From positions 3,100,001 through 3,164,000 of the forward strand of contig NZ_CP016948.1 in assembly GCF_001642805.2 (NCBI RefSeq): a stretch of DNA of 64,000 bases, read 5' to 3'. The notes below the pieces were generated by a model. That model searched no databases. It had not been told where the DNA came from and worked only from the letters and a program-made list of their open reading frames with translations. The position numbers and the translations under genes were made by a program. Within the stretch, counting starts at the first letter, position 1, and every line of letters begins with the position of its first letter. Below are positions 44,368 to 53,217 of this stretch, one piece after another. This stretch comes from Serratia surfactantfaciens (GTDB lineage Bacteria > Pseudomonadota > Gammaproteobacteria > Enterobacterales > Enterobacteriaceae).

Positions 44368-45069
44368 TTACAGCCCCAGAATCTCTTTAACGAACGGGAT
44401 GGTCAGCTTGCGCTGGGCGGTGATCGAGGCGCGATCGAGCTGATCGAGGGTCATAAACAGCGTGCGCATCTCGCGATCCAGTCGTTTCAACAGGAAGCGG
44501 CCCACGTCTTCCGGCAGCTCGAAGCCGCGCAGCTTGCCGCGCAGCTGCAGCGCCAGCAGTTTCTCTTCGTCCGACAGCGGCTGCAGCTTGTAGATCTGCC
44601 CCCAGTCCAGACGCGAAGCCAGATCCGGCAAACGCAGGTTCAGTTGGCGCGGCGGGCGATCCCCGGTGATGAACAGACGGGTGCGGCCGGTTTCCAGAAT
44701 GCGATTATAGAGGTTGAAGATCGCCATCTCCCACTCTTCATCGCCGGCGATGCACTCGATGTTATCGATGCAGACCAGCGCCAGCTGCTCCATGCCGTCC
44801 AACACTTCAGGCACGAAGTAAGCGCGCTTGTCGAGCGGCACATAGCCCACCGCTTCCCCTTTCTGCGAAAGCTCGGCGCAGGCCGCATGCAGCAAATGGC
44901 TGCGCCCGCCGCCTTCACGCGACCAAAAATAGATATAGCTGCCATGTTCCTGACGGACGGCGGATTGGATCGCGGCTAATAGGGATGGGTTCTCGCCCGG
45001 ATAAAAACTGGCGAAAGTTTCATCATCGGGAAGATAAAGTGGCAGTGAAAGCTGTGCCGGCGTATTCAG
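44368..45069 (-). CDS. hda: DnaA regulatory inactivator Hda (CTG start)
   Basis: Works with the DNA-loaded clamp to hydrolyse DnaA-ATP and prevent over-initiation. From the CTG at 45069 ([25 protein letters not shown]) it is 233 residues, exactly E. coli Hda, which is also known to start at CUG. No ATG/GTG/TTG fits; the first internal ATG would remove the clamp-binding motif QLSLPL and part of the AAA+ core. GAGGTG lies 6 bases upstream. AAA+ motifs: EGGGRSHLL (Walker A), [10 protein letters not shown] (Walker B), TGDRPP (sensor 1), ASRLDWG (arginine finger). Confidence 0.95.
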   Translation of the reverse strand: MNTPAQLSLPLYLPDDETFASFYPGENPSLLAAIQSAVRQEHGSYIYFWSREGGGRSHLLHAACAELSQKGEAVGYVPLDKRAYFVPEVLDGMEQLALVCIDNIECIAGDEEWEMAIFNLYNRILETGRTRLFITGDRPPRQLNLRLPDLASRLDWGQIYKLQPLSDEEKLLALQLRGKLRGFELPEDVGRFLLKRLDREMRTLFMTLDQLDRASITAQRKLTIPFVKEILGL

Positions 45070-45341
45070 AGAAGCACCTCAACCAAAACTGGCAGAAAAA
45101 CGCGGGCAGTTTAACACAGAAAACGGCCGCTGTTGAACCGGCAGGATCTTATGCCGCAATAGTGAGCAATGCCTTAGCGCCGTTTAATCGATTGCGGCTC
45201 CCTCACCGGCAAGAATAGTCTGATATCAAACCCTAACCCCATGCCTACGCAGGTTAAATTTGTAATTTAAGTAAAACCTGACCTAGTATAGGTAGGCAAA
45301 ACGCAATCACCATCAACAAGGTTTCTGCAAGGATATAGACG

Positions 45342-45857
45342 ATGAAAGTATGGAATAAAGTGCTGTTAGCCTCCTTTATCGGGTTGTTGGTTGCCGGCTG
45401 TGATGACTCCTCCAAGGTTGACGCCAACCTGGATAAAGCCAAAGACAGCGCCGAGCAGATGAAAGACGCCGCCCAGAAAAAAGCGGACGATCTGACGGAC
45501 AAGGCAAAAGCGACGGCGGATGAAATCAAAAAAGAGGCCGCTACGCAGGCTGACCAACTGAAGGACAAAGCCTCGGCGATTAAAGATGAAGCCGCCAAGC
45601 AAGCGGACGCCATCACCAACGACGCCAAGGCCAAAGCCGCCGCGATCAAAGATGACGCCGGCAAGCAGAGCCAGCAGTTGGTGGATCAGGCCAAGGCCAT
45701 CAAGAACGACGCCATCAACGGCGCCAACGATCTGACCGAGCAAGCCAAGGCGAAAACCGAAGCCATCAAGAACAGCGCCGAAAACAAAGCGCAAGAGTTG
45801 AAACAAGAGACCGATGCGGCGGTGAACGGCAATACACAGCCGGCCACCCAGCAGTAA
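45342..45857 (+). CDS. Helical-repeat lipoprotein, LEA-like
   Basis: 171 residues. Signal with lipobox LVAGC (C20). The mature part has almost no hydrophobic core and is a run of 11-residue-like repeats of the form K-x-x-A-D-x-I/L-x-D-x-A (KADDLTDKAKATADEIKKEAATQADQLKDKAS...), rich in Ala, Lys, Asp and Gln. This is the composition of long amphipathic helices and late-embryogenesis-abundant-like proteins. It ends TQPATQQ. Ribosome site AAGGA about 10 bases before ATG. Probably envelope stress related; the next gene encodes a GlsB-family stress membrane protein. Confidence 0.85.
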   Translation: MKVWNKVLLASFIGLLVAGCDDSSKVDANLDKAKDSAEQMKDAAQKKADDLTDKAKATADEIKKEAATQADQLKDKASAIKDEAAKQADAITNDAKAKAAAIKDDAGKQSQQLVDQAKAIKNDAINGANDLTEQAKAKTEAIKNSAENKAQELKQETDAAVNGNTQPATQQ

Positions 45858-45889
45858 GCCATACTCAGCCACCAAGAGAGGAGCAGTAA

Positions 45890-46138
45890 ATGGGGATTAT
45901 TTCCTGGATTATCTTCGGCCTGATCGCCGGTATTTTGGCTAAGTGGATCATGCCCGGCAAAGACGGCGGCGGCTTTATCCTGACCGTTGTGCTGGGGATC
46001 GTCGGTGCCGTGGTCGGCGGCTATATCAGCACCTTCTTCGGCTACGGCAAGGTTGACGGCTTCAACTTCGGCAGCTTCGTGGTGGCGGTCATCGGCGCCA
46101 TCGTGGTGCTGTTCGTGTACCGCAAAATTCGCAGCTAA
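45890..46138 (+). CDS. GlsB/YeaQ/YmgE-family membrane protein
   Basis: 82 residues with three hydrophobic helices and glycine-rich turns (IISWIIFGLIAGILAKWIMPG; GFILTVVLGIVGAVVGGYISTFFGYG; FGSFVVAVIGAIVVLFVYRKI). This is the transglycosylase-associated (DUF/GlsB) family linked to general stress in enterobacteria. GAGGAG precedes ATG. It lies 32 bases after the lipoprotein gene and shares its transcript. Confidence 0.93.
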   Translation: MGIISWIIFGLIAGILAKWIMPGKDGGGFILTVVLGIVGAVVGGYISTFFGYGKVDGFNFGSFVVAVIGAIVVLFVYRKIRS

Positions 46139-46153
46139 GGCGAATGACCTATC

Positions 46154-46181
46154 AAAAGGGCAGCCCACGGGCTGCCCTTTT
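46154..46181. terminator. Bidirectional terminator between the GlsB-family gene and uraA
   Basis: AAAAGGGCAGCC (46154-46165) / GGCTGCCCTTTT (46170-46181), 4-base loop. Between convergent genes. Confidence 0.9.
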
Positions 46182-46183
46182 CG

Positions 46184-47473
46184 TTACTTCTGCTCGGCCG
46201 GTTCGTCCGGCGCGTCAAGCACCTCTTCTTCCTTGCGGAACAGGCTGATGACCTTGAACAGCAGGCTCAGGCCGATGCCGACGATGGTCGCCAGCGCCAT
46301 GCCTTTCAGCTCCGCCGCGCCGATGTGCACCTTGGCGCCGCTCACGCCGATGATCAGAATCACCGAGGTCAAAATCAGGTTTTGCGCTTTGTTGTAATCC
46401 ACTTTGGATTCGATCAGCACGCGGATGCCCGAGGCGCCGATCACGCCGTACAGCAGCAGGGAAACACCGCCCATCACCGGCACCGGCACCGCCTGGATCG
46501 CCGCCGCCAGCTTGCCGATGCAAGACAGCAGGATAGCCAATACCGCCGCGCCGCCGATCACCCAGGTGCTGTAAACCTTGGTGATGGCCATCACGCCGAT
46601 ATTCTCGCCGTAGGTGGTGTTCGGCGTGGAGCCGAAGAAGCCGGAGAACACCGTCGAGATACCGTTGGCGAACATCGAGCGGTGCAGGCCCGGATCGCGG
46701 ATCAGATCTTTTTTCACGATGTTGGCGGTCACCACCAGGTGCCCGACGTGCTCGGCGATCACCACCAGCGCCGCCGGGAGGATGGTGAAGATGGCGAACC
46801 ACTCAAAGCGCGGGGTGTAGAAGGTCGGCAGTGCGAACCAGTGCGCCTCGCGGATCGGGGTCAAATCCACCACGCCCATGAAGAACGACAGCGCATAGCC
46901 CACCAGCACGCCGATCAGGATCGGAATAATCGCCAGGAAGCCGCGGAACAGCACCGAGCCGAGCACCGTGACCGCCAGCGTCACCAGAGAAATGGTGATG
47001 GTGGTCGAGTCGGCGCTGGCGCCTTCCGCCGGCAGCAGCCCCGCCATGTTGGCCGCCACGCCCGCCAACTCCAGGCCGATGACGGCAACGATCGCCCCCA
47101 TCGCCGCTGGCGGGAACATCACGTCCAGCCAGCCGGTGCCGGCCTTTTTCACGATCAGTGCCACCAGGCAGAACAGCACGCCGCACATGATGAAACCGCC
47201 CAACGCCACTTCATAACCGAGCGGCAACAGCAGCAGCACCGGCGAGATAAACGCGAAGCTGGAGCCGAGATAGGCCGGGATCTTGCCTTTACAGATGAAC
47301 AGATACAGCAGCGTGCCGATACCGTTGAACAGCAGTACGGTCGCCGGGTTGATCTTGAACAAGATAGGCACCAGCACGGTGGCGCCGAACATGGCGAACA
47401 GGTGCTGGAAGCTGAGCGGAATGGTCTGGAGCAGCGGCGGGCGCTCGCTGACGCCGATGGCGCGACGGGTCAT
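46184..47473 (-). CDS. uraA: Uracil:proton symporter UraA
   Basis: Imports uracil across the inner membrane. 429 residues (same as E. coli UraA), 14 transmembrane segments of the NAT/NCS2 family. Motifs: PLLQTIPLSFQHLFAMFGATVLVPIL at the start, FVIAEHVGHLV-type helix 8 (here ALVVIAEHVGHLVVTANI, with the substrate-binding Glu) and GFFGSTPNTTYGENIGVMAITKVYS. Downstream of upp on the same strand; an ERIC repeat lies between them. Confidence 0.96.
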   Translation of the reverse strand: MTRRAIGVSERPPLLQTIPLSFQHLFAMFGATVLVPILFKINPATVLLFNGIGTLLYLFICKGKIPAYLGSSFAFISPVLLLLPLGYEVALGGFIMCGVLFCLVALIVKKAGTGWLDVMFPPAAMGAIVAVIGLELAGVAANMAGLLPAEGASADSTTITISLVTLAVTVLGSVLFRGFLAIIPILIGVLVGYALSFFMGVVDLTPIREAHWFALPTFYTPRFEWFAIFTILPAALVVIAEHVGHLVVTANIVKKDLIRDPGLHRSMFANGISTVFSGFFGSTPNTTYGENIGVMAITKVYSTWVIGGAAVLAILLSCIGKLAAAIQAVPVPVMGGVSLLLYGVIGASGIRVLIESKVDYNKAQNLILTSVILIIGVSGAKVHIGAAELKGMALATIVGIGLSLLFKVISLFRKEEEVLDAPDEPAEQK

Positions 47474-47520
47474 GTGTGCTTTTCCTCTGAGTCATTAATC
47501 GTTATGCAAGCTGAATTGTC

Positions 47521-47648
47521 TATGCTCAATGGATTTCAAGTTACAGCCAGGCGGCCAGGGCAATAATCCCCAGGAGCTTATATCAAATAAGTGACTGGGG
47601 TTATTGCCTGCAGCCAACAACGCTGTAGCTTGAAAGACGAAGAGCATA
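47521..47648. repeat. ERIC (IRU) repeat element, 128 bp
   Basis: Ends in inverted TATGCTC (47521-47527) and GAGCATA (47642-47648). Inner arms TTTCAAGTTACAGC / GCTGTAGCTTGAAA pair with one wobble, and the centre holds the ERIC core CCCCAGGAGCTTA then AAGTGACTGGGGT. Canonical ERIC length is about 127 bp. It sits in the upp-uraA spacer and would be transcribed as a long hairpin. Confidence 0.92.
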
Positions 47649-47674
47649 AAAAAGCCGACTCGTTAAGTCGGCTC
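47648..47674 (-). terminator. Terminator or attenuator after upp
   Basis: On the minus strand AGCCGACT / AGTCGGCT with 5-base loop, then TTTTTT. It abuts the ERIC repeat and would limit read-through from upp into uraA. Confidence 0.82.
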
Positions 47675-47680
47675 AAATGT

Positions 47681-48307
47681 TTACTTGGTACCAAATATCT
47701 TGTCGCCCGCATCGCCCAGGCCAGGCACGATGTAGCCCTTGTCGTTCAGGCACTGATCGATGGAAGCGGTGTACAGCTCAACGTCCGGGTGCGCTTTCTC
47801 CAGCGCGGCGATGCCTTCCGGCGCCGCCACCAGCACCAGCACCTTGATGCTGTGGCAGCCGGCTTTTTTCAGCAGATCGATAGTAGCGATCATCGAACCG
47901 CCGGTGGCCAGCATCGGGTCGACGACCAGCGCCATGCGCTCTTCGATGTTGGAAACCAGCTTCTGGAAGTACGGCACCGGCTCCAGGGTTTCTTCGTCGC
48001 GGTAAACGCCCACCACGCTGATGCGCGCGCTCGGCACGTGCTCCAGCACCCCTTCCATCATACCCAGGCCTGCGCGCAGGATAGGCACCACGGTAATCTT
48101 TTTCCCTTTGATCTGTTCCACTTCAACTGGCCCGCACCAGCCTTCGATGGTGACTTTTTCCGTCTCCAGATCGGCGGTCGCTTCATAGGTCAGTAAACTA
48201 CCCACTTCTGAGGCCAGCTCACGGAAGCGTTTGGTGCTGATGTCATTTTCACGCATCAGGCCAAGCTTGTGTTTTACCAGCGGGTGTTTCACCTCAACGA
48301 TCTTCAT
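47681..48307 (-). CDS. upp: Uracil phosphoribosyltransferase
   Basis: Pyrimidine salvage: uracil plus PRPP to UMP. 208 residues from the second of two adjacent ATG codons ([19 protein letters not shown]), which spaces better to AGGAG; ATG at 48310 adds one residue. PRPP-binding loop [11 protein letters not shown] and uracil-binding [16 protein letters not shown] are intact. Divergent from purM. Confidence 0.96.
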   Translation of the reverse strand: MKIVEVKHPLVKHKLGLMRENDISTKRFRELASEVGSLLTYEATADLETEKVTIEGWCGPVEVEQIKGKKITVVPILRAGLGMMEGVLEHVPSARISVVGVYRDEETLEPVPYFQKLVSNIEERMALVVDPMLATGGSMIATIDLLKKAGCHSIKVLVLVAAPEGIAALEKAHPDVELYTASIDQCLNDKGYIVPGLGDAGDKIFGTK

Positions 48308-48460
48308 CATTTTTCTCCTATTAAGGTGGTTGCGGCCAAAAAAATCGCGGGATTATACCTCCTTTTTTTCGCCGCGCCACCCACAATAGCCCGATCGGGA
48401 TCAACAAAAGTTTGAATATCAGTATAGATGACGAAAAAGCAAAGCCGGTTCACAAGCCGC

Positions 48461-48476
48461 TCGCAAACGTTTGCCT
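48461..48476. promoter_or_regulatory. PurR operator upstream of purM
   Basis: TCGCAAACGTTTGCCT contains the perfect palindrome GCAAACGTTTGC and fits the PurR consensus core CGCAAACGTTT. It is 87 bases before the purM start, between upp and purM, and may affect both. Confidence 0.85.
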
Positions 48477-48562
48477 GCGCTGTTAGAATTGCCGCGCCTT
48501 ATTCCGGAATCAACATCGGAAGCACAGTTTTCAAACCGCAAATCGTCGTGGGGAATCGCGCA

Positions 48563-49600
48563 GTGACCGACAAAACCTCTCTCAGCTATAAAGACGCAGG
48601 TGTCGATATCGATGCAGGCAACGCATTGGTAGACCGCATCAAAGGTGTAGTTAAACAGACCCGTCGCCCGGAAGTGATGGGCGGTCTGGGCGGGTTTGGC
48701 GCCCTGTGTGCGTTGCCGCAGAAATACCGCGAGCCGGTGCTGGTTTCCGGTACCGACGGCGTGGGCACCAAGCTGCGTCTGGCGATGGATCTGAAACGCC
48801 ACGACACCATCGGCATCGATCTGGTGGCGATGTGCGTCAACGATCTGGTGGTTCAGGGCGCCGAGCCGCTGTTCTTCCTCGACTACTACGCCACCGGCAA
48901 ACTGGACGTAGACACTGCGGCCAGCGTGATCACCGGCATCGCCGAAGGCTGCAAACAATCCGGCTGTGCGTTGGTGGGCGGCGAAACCGCTGAAATGCCG
49001 GGCATGTACCACGGCGAAGACTACGACGTGGCTGGTTTCTGCGTCGGCGTGGTCGAAAAATCCGAGATCATCGACGGCAGCAAAGTGCAGTCCGGCGACG
49101 CGCTGATCGCTCTGGGCGCTTCCGGCCCGCACTCCAACGGTTACTCGCTGGTGCGCAAGATCCTGGAAGTGAGCAACACCGATCCGACCGTGACTCAGCT
49201 GGAAGGCAAACCGCTGGCCGACCACCTGCTGGCGCCGACCAAGATTTACGTGAAGTCCGTGCTGGAGCTGATCGAGAAGGCGGACGTCCACGCCATCGCT
49301 CACCTCACCGGCGGCGGCTTCTGGGAAAACATTCCGCGCGTGCTGCCGGAAGGCATGCAGGCGGTGATCGACGAAGCCAGCTGGCAGTGGCCGGCGGTAT
49401 TCACCTGGCTGCAGCAGGCCGGCAACGTCAGCCGTCATGAAATGTACCGCACCTTCAACTGCGGCGTAGGCATGGTTATCGCCCTGCCGGAAGCCGAAGT
49501 GGAAGCGGCCATCGCGCTGCTGACCACGGCAGGTGAAAAAGCGTGGAAAATCGGTAAACTGACCGCCTCTTCCGACGAACAACAAGTGGTCATCAACTGA
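48563..49600 (+). CDS. purM: Phosphoribosylformylglycinamidine cyclo-ligase
   Basis: Makes AIR from FGAM with ATP in purine synthesis. From GTG at 48563 ([22 protein letters not shown]) it is 345 residues, equal to E. coli PurM; GGGGA lies 8 bases upstream. An open frame extends further upstream but has no homology. Motifs [24 protein letters not shown] and [11 protein letters not shown]. The stop overlaps purN by one base (TGATG). Control by the PurR box at 48461. Confidence 0.96.
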   Translation: MTDKTSLSYKDAGVDIDAGNALVDRIKGVVKQTRRPEVMGGLGGFGALCALPQKYREPVLVSGTDGVGTKLRLAMDLKRHDTIGIDLVAMCVNDLVVQGAEPLFFLDYYATGKLDVDTAASVITGIAEGCKQSGCALVGGETAEMPGMYHGEDYDVAGFCVGVVEKSEIIDGSKVQSGDALIALGASGPHSNGYSLVRKILEVSNTDPTVTQLEGKPLADHLLAPTKIYVKSVLELIEKADVHAIAHLTGGGFWENIPRVLPEGMQAVIDEASWQWPAVFTWLQQAGNVSRHEMYRTFNCGVGMVIALPEAEVEAAIALLTTAGEKAWKIGKLTASSDEQQVVIN

Positions 49601-50238
49601 TGAAAAAGATCGTGGTGTTGGTCTCCGGCCAGGGGAGCAATCTCCAGGCGCTGATTGACGCCTGCCAGCAGGGCCGCATCACCGCCGAGATCGTGGCGGT
49701 GTTCAGCAACAAGGCGCAGGCTTACGGCCTGCAACGCGCCGAGGCGGCGGGCATCGCCGCCCAGGCGCTGGATGCCAAGGCTTACGCCGATCGCACGGCG
49801 TTCGACGCCGCGTTGGCGGACGCCATCGACCAGTACCAGCCCGATCTGGTGGTGCTGGCCGGCTACATGCGTATCCTCAGCCCGCAGTTCGTGCAGCGCT
49901 ATGCCGGCCGCATGCTGAACATCCACCCTTCCCTGCTGCCGAAATACCCGGGTCTGCATACCCACCGTCAGGCCATCCACAACGGCGACAGCGAACACGG
50001 CACCTCGGTGCACTTCGTGACCGAACAGCTCGACGGCGGCCCGGTGATTTTGCAGGCCAAGGTGCCGATTTTCGCTGACGACGAAGAGGATGACGTGGTT
50101 GAACGGGTTCAAACCCAGGAACACACGATCTATCCACTGGTAGTGAGCTGGTTCGTCGACGGCCGCCTGGCGATGCGCGATGGCGCCGCCTGGCTGGACG
50201 GCGAACGCCTGCCTGAGCAGGGTCACGCCGCCGACTGA
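49600..50238 (+). CDS. purN: Phosphoribosylglycinamide formyltransferase
   Basis: Transfers formyl from 10-formyl-THF to GAR. 212 residues (E. coli 212). N-terminal VLVSGQGSNLQALIDAC (phosphate loop), catalytic triad in NIHPSLLPKYPGLHTHRQAI (Asn, His) and the Asp in GPVILQAKVPIFADD. Translationally coupled to purM. Confidence 0.95.
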   Translation: MKKIVVLVSGQGSNLQALIDACQQGRITAEIVAVFSNKAQAYGLQRAEAAGIAAQALDAKAYADRTAFDAALADAIDQYQPDLVVLAGYMRILSPQFVQRYAGRMLNIHPSLLPKYPGLHTHRQAIHNGDSEHGTSVHFVTEQLDGGPVILQAKVPIFADDEEDDVVERVQTQEHTIYPLVVSWFVDGRLAMRDGAAWLDGERLPEQGHAAD

Positions 50239-50261
50239 TGCGCGCAGCCTGAACCTTGCCT

Positions 50262-50291
50262 AAACGGCGCCCGTGCGGCGCCGTTTTTTTT
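50262..50291 (+). terminator. Rho-independent terminator after purN
   Basis: ACGGCGCC (50264-50271) / GGCGCCGT (50277-50284), 5-base loop, then eight T. Confidence 0.9.
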
Positions 50292-50351
50292 CGCCTTCCC
50301 CCTTCCCGGGACGTTATACTTTGCACAATCTCACGGCACAGAGGAGCCCAC

Positions 50352-50903
50352 ATGTCCAGCACTGCCAGCGTCAGGTTACGCCCATTGGAACGGGACGATC
50401 TGTCGTTCGTCCACCAGATGGACAACAACGCCAGCGTTATGCGCTATTGGTTTGAAGAACCCTACGAAGCCTTTGTCGAGCTTTCCGATCTCTACGACAA
50501 ACACATCCACGATCAGAGCGAGCGCCGCTTTATCATCGAGCACGAAGGCGCCAAGGTCGGCCTGGTGGAGCTGGTGGAGATCGATCACATCCACCGCCGC
50601 GCAGAGTTCCAGATCATCATCGATCCCGCCCACCAGGGCAAAGGCTACGCCAGCACCGCCGCCCGTCTGGCGATGGACTACGGCTTCTCGGTGTTGAACC
50701 TGTACAAGCTGTACCTGATCGTCGACAAGGAGAACCCGAAGGCGATCCACATCTACAGCAAGCTGGGCTTCAACGTGGAAGGCGAGCTGATCGACGAGTT
50801 CTTCGTCAACGGCGAATACCGCACCGTGCTGCGCATGTGCATTTTCCAGCCGCAATATCTGGCGAAGTTCAAAACGCCCAATGATAAGCCGCTGGTGAAG
50901 TGA
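50352..50903 (+). CDS. speG: Spermidine N1-acetyltransferase
   Basis: Acetylates spermidine, lowering polyamine stress. 183 residues (E. coli 186) and near-identical across the allosteric and catalytic core ([36 protein letters not shown]; acetyl-CoA loop [19 protein letters not shown]). GAGGAG precedes ATG at 50352. Stands alone between two terminators. In E. coli speG is elsewhere. Confidence 0.94.
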   Translation: MSSTASVRLRPLERDDLSFVHQMDNNASVMRYWFEEPYEAFVELSDLYDKHIHDQSERRFIIEHEGAKVGLVELVEIDHIHRRAEFQIIIDPAHQGKGYASTAARLAMDYGFSVLNLYKLYLIVDKENPKAIHIYSKLGFNVEGELIDEFFVNGEYRTVLRMCIFQPQYLAKFKTPNDKPLVK

Positions 50904-50921
50904 GGCTTAGCGAGAAAAAGA

Positions 50922-50948
50922 GAAAACCCGCCCAGGCGGGTTTTTTAT
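50922..50948 (+). terminator. Rho-independent terminator after speG
   Basis: AACCCGCC (50925-50932) / GGCGGGTT (50935-50942), 2-base loop, followed by T. Confidence 0.88.
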
Positions 50949-51103
50949 TGGGAAATAAGTGGCTAGTATTAAGGGATGCTCTTTATCGTCAGGAAATAGC
51001 CTGATGAATAAAAAAATTAATAATATCCCCCAAGATAATTAATCGAAAAATAATTAATAGTGATAGTAAGAGTAACCCTCTGCCTCTACAAAGGAAAAAT
51101 GCC

Positions 51104-51319
51104 ATGACGACCGTCTCAAACCTGCTGCTTTTTATCGGCCTGACGATGCTCGCCATCGCCGCCGGTCTGAATACCTATAGCGGCTACGCGCCTGCAGATC
51201 CCAATAGCACCCCGCTATTTTCCCCGCTCTGGTGGACGCGCTGGTTCCCGCTCTATGCCTCGGGGGCCGCGTTGCTGCTGGTGGGGGGCGTGTTGAAGCT
51301 CGCCGATAAAACGCGTTAA
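51104..51319 (+). CDS. Small two-helix membrane protein, unknown
   Basis: 71 residues with hydrophobic helices at about 5-24 (LLLFIGLTMLAIAAGLNTY) and 48-66 (LYASGAALLLVGGVLKL), joined by an aromatic loop (PLFSPLWWTRWFP). AAAGGA lies 8-10 bases before ATG. The upstream 200 bases are AT-rich. No family recognised. Confidence 0.7.
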   Translation: MTTVSNLLLFIGLTMLAIAAGLNTYSGYAPADPNSTPLFSPLWWTRWFPLYASGAALLLVGGVLKLADKTR

Positions 51320-51348
51320 GAACCATGTGATGGTATGGCGCTTAGAGG

Positions 51349-52146
51349 TTAATTATTTTTCTTGCCCAGCCTACGCATCAGCCATCCACGTTGTGGCTTT
51401 TCAGTGGGAGACAAATCGGCAAGGGCTTCCAAGGCGGTCTCTGGCAACTTCTCCTGCTCCGAAACGTTCCGCTCAAACCGACAACGCGCCAGATACTCCG
51501 CTTCGTTTTGACACAGGTGGAGTTTCCAACCAAGCCAGAAAACCTTGGCGCGCCACAGGCTTTTCCATTCATTAGTCGTCCAGATCACGACGAAAAACGC
51601 CAATATCAAATAGGCAATAAAGAAGAATAAAGATAAAAGAGTATTGGTTTCACTTTTCTCCAACGGCGGTTGCACGCTGATATAGAAACCATAGGCGATA
51701 GCTGAAGCGCTGATGATGAGGAAGACAAACCGCGAAACATACTGACGTAACAACTTGCGGGCATCCAGGGTAAACACGCCGTTTCTACTCGAAGTGAGGG
51801 GGGTACAACGCAAGAAACTGTTCAACGCAAGGTCGTTCAATGCCACCGGTCCACGGCCTAAATAGCCCACTAGTTGATGTGCCACCCATACCGGCAGGCG
51901 GATCCCAATACTTTCATATAGCGCTTTAATTTGCAGTAACGTCATACCACTCTGCGGCGCATCCCGCAATTTCTGAATACGCGACAGGACGGACAAGCGT
52001 TTAACATCGCTGACCCGGTCAAACTGGCAACGTCGCCGGGAATCATATCCCTTTAACCAGCGTAAAAATAGCCATGCCCCCCCAGATATCAGCAGAGGTA
52101 ATAACCGGAGAGATAACTCTTTAAGATAAACTATATCAATGTTCAT
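51349..52146 (-). CDS. Hypothetical membrane protein (265 residues)
   Basis: Perfect ribosome site (AAGGAGG) before ATG at 52146. One hydrophobic segment near the N-terminus (LSLRLLPLLISGGAWLFLRWL), two more at about 135-180 (FVFLIISASAIAYGFYI; LLSLFFFIAYLILAFFVVIW), and soluble regions between and after. Lower GC than neighbours. No family recognised; probably strain-variable. It converges on the 71-residue gene. Confidence 0.75.
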   Translation of the reverse strand: MNIDIVYLKELSLRLLPLLISGGAWLFLRWLKGYDSRRRCQFDRVSDVKRLSVLSRIQKLRDAPQSGMTLLQIKALYESIGIRLPVWVAHQLVGYLGRGPVALNDLALNSFLRCTPLTSSRNGVFTLDARKLLRQYVSRFVFLIISASAIAYGFYISVQPPLEKSETNTLLSLFFFIAYLILAFFVVIWTTNEWKSLWRAKVFWLGWKLHLCQNEAEYLARCRFERNVSEQEKLPETALEALADLSPTEKPQRGWLMRRLGKKNN

Positions 52147-52376
52147 GCTTATAACCTCCTTTTATAGGCAGTTATTAATTCATTGATAAAATGAAAAAAA
52201 ATGAAATGATGAATTAAAAACTCACCAAGGGTCCGATTTTTAGCGAGAACTATCTATATAACATGAATAGCGCCAAGGCAATTATGGAAGGGTTTTTATT
52301 GCGATACCGAGCCATATCTGCTGGACTTTATCTTCAATGAGCGGCGTAAACCCACCTGTTTACGCCGCTAACGCCC

Positions 52377-53189
52377 TCACCCATACCGCCCGGTAATATA
52401 ATCCTCGGTGCGGCGCTGGCGCGGCGAGGTGAAAATCGCGTCGGTGTCGTTGTACTCCACCAGCCGGCCCTGATGAATAAAGGCGGTGTAGTCGGAGACC
52501 CGCGCCGCCTGCTGCATGTTGTGCGTCACCAACACCACGCTGTAGCGCTGTTTCAGCGCCGAAATCAGTTCCTCAATGGTCAGCGTGGAGATCGGATCCA
52601 GCGCCGAGGTCGGCTCGTCGAGCAGCAACACCTCCGGCTCGATGGCAATGGCGCGCGCGATCACCAGGCGCTGCTGCTGGCCGCTGGACAAGCGGAACGC
52701 ATTTTCGCGCAGCCGGTCCTTCACCTCATGCCACAGCGCGGCGGCGCGCAGCGAACGCTCCACCGCTTCATCCAGCAAGCGCCGGTCGCGCACGCCCTGC
52801 AGCCGCAGGCCGTACACCACGTTTTCATAGATCGATTTCGGAAACGGGTTCGGCCGCTGGAACACCATGCCCACTCGCCGCCGCAGCGCCGCTACGTCGA
52901 TCTGCGCGCCGGAGATCGCCGCGCCGTTCAGCTGCAGATCGCCCTCGATCCGGCAGTTGTCCACCAGATCGTTCATGCGGTTGAAACAGCGCAGCAGCGT
53001 CGATTTACCGCAGCCCGAAGGGCCGATCAGGGCCGTCACCCGGTGTTTCGGGATGCGCAGCGAAATATCGTGCAGCACCTGTTTGTCGCCATAAAACAGG
53101 TTCAGGCCGTTGACCGCCAGTGCGGTCTGTTCATCGTCGAGATGCTGGACATCCAGCCGGGGCAAACTGCCTGGCGTCATCAAACCCAT
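52377..53189 (-). CDS. pstB: Phosphate ABC transporter ATPase PstB (second copy type)
   Basis: ATPase of a phosphate importer, 270 residues. Walker [10 protein letters not shown] (about 55-63), signature LSSGQQQRL (about 167-175), Walker [14 protein letters not shown]-loop VTHNM. The phosphate-specific block [23 protein letters not shown] identifies PstB. GGGGAG precedes ATG at 53189. Third gene of a pstC-pstA-pstB unit that lacks pstS and phoU. Confidence 0.92.
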   Translation of the reverse strand: MGLMTPGSLPRLDVQHLDDEQTALAVNGLNLFYGDKQVLHDISLRIPKHRVTALIGPSGCGKSTLLRCFNRMNDLVDNCRIEGDLQLNGAAISGAQIDVAALRRRVGMVFQRPNPFPKSIYENVVYGLRLQGVRDRRLLDEAVERSLRAAALWHEVKDRLRENAFRLSSGQQQRLVIARAIAIEPEVLLLDEPTSALDPISTLTIEELISALKQRYSVVLVTHNMQQAARVSDYTAFIHQGRLVEYNDTDAIFTSPRQRRTEDYITGRYG

Positions 53190-53217
53190 TACGCACTCCC
53201 CAAAAATAGCGTCATTG

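Noticed and set aside
45085..45218. Plus-strand frame over the start of hda
   Set aside because: Overlaps the hda 5' end and leader in antisense; no ribosome site or family.
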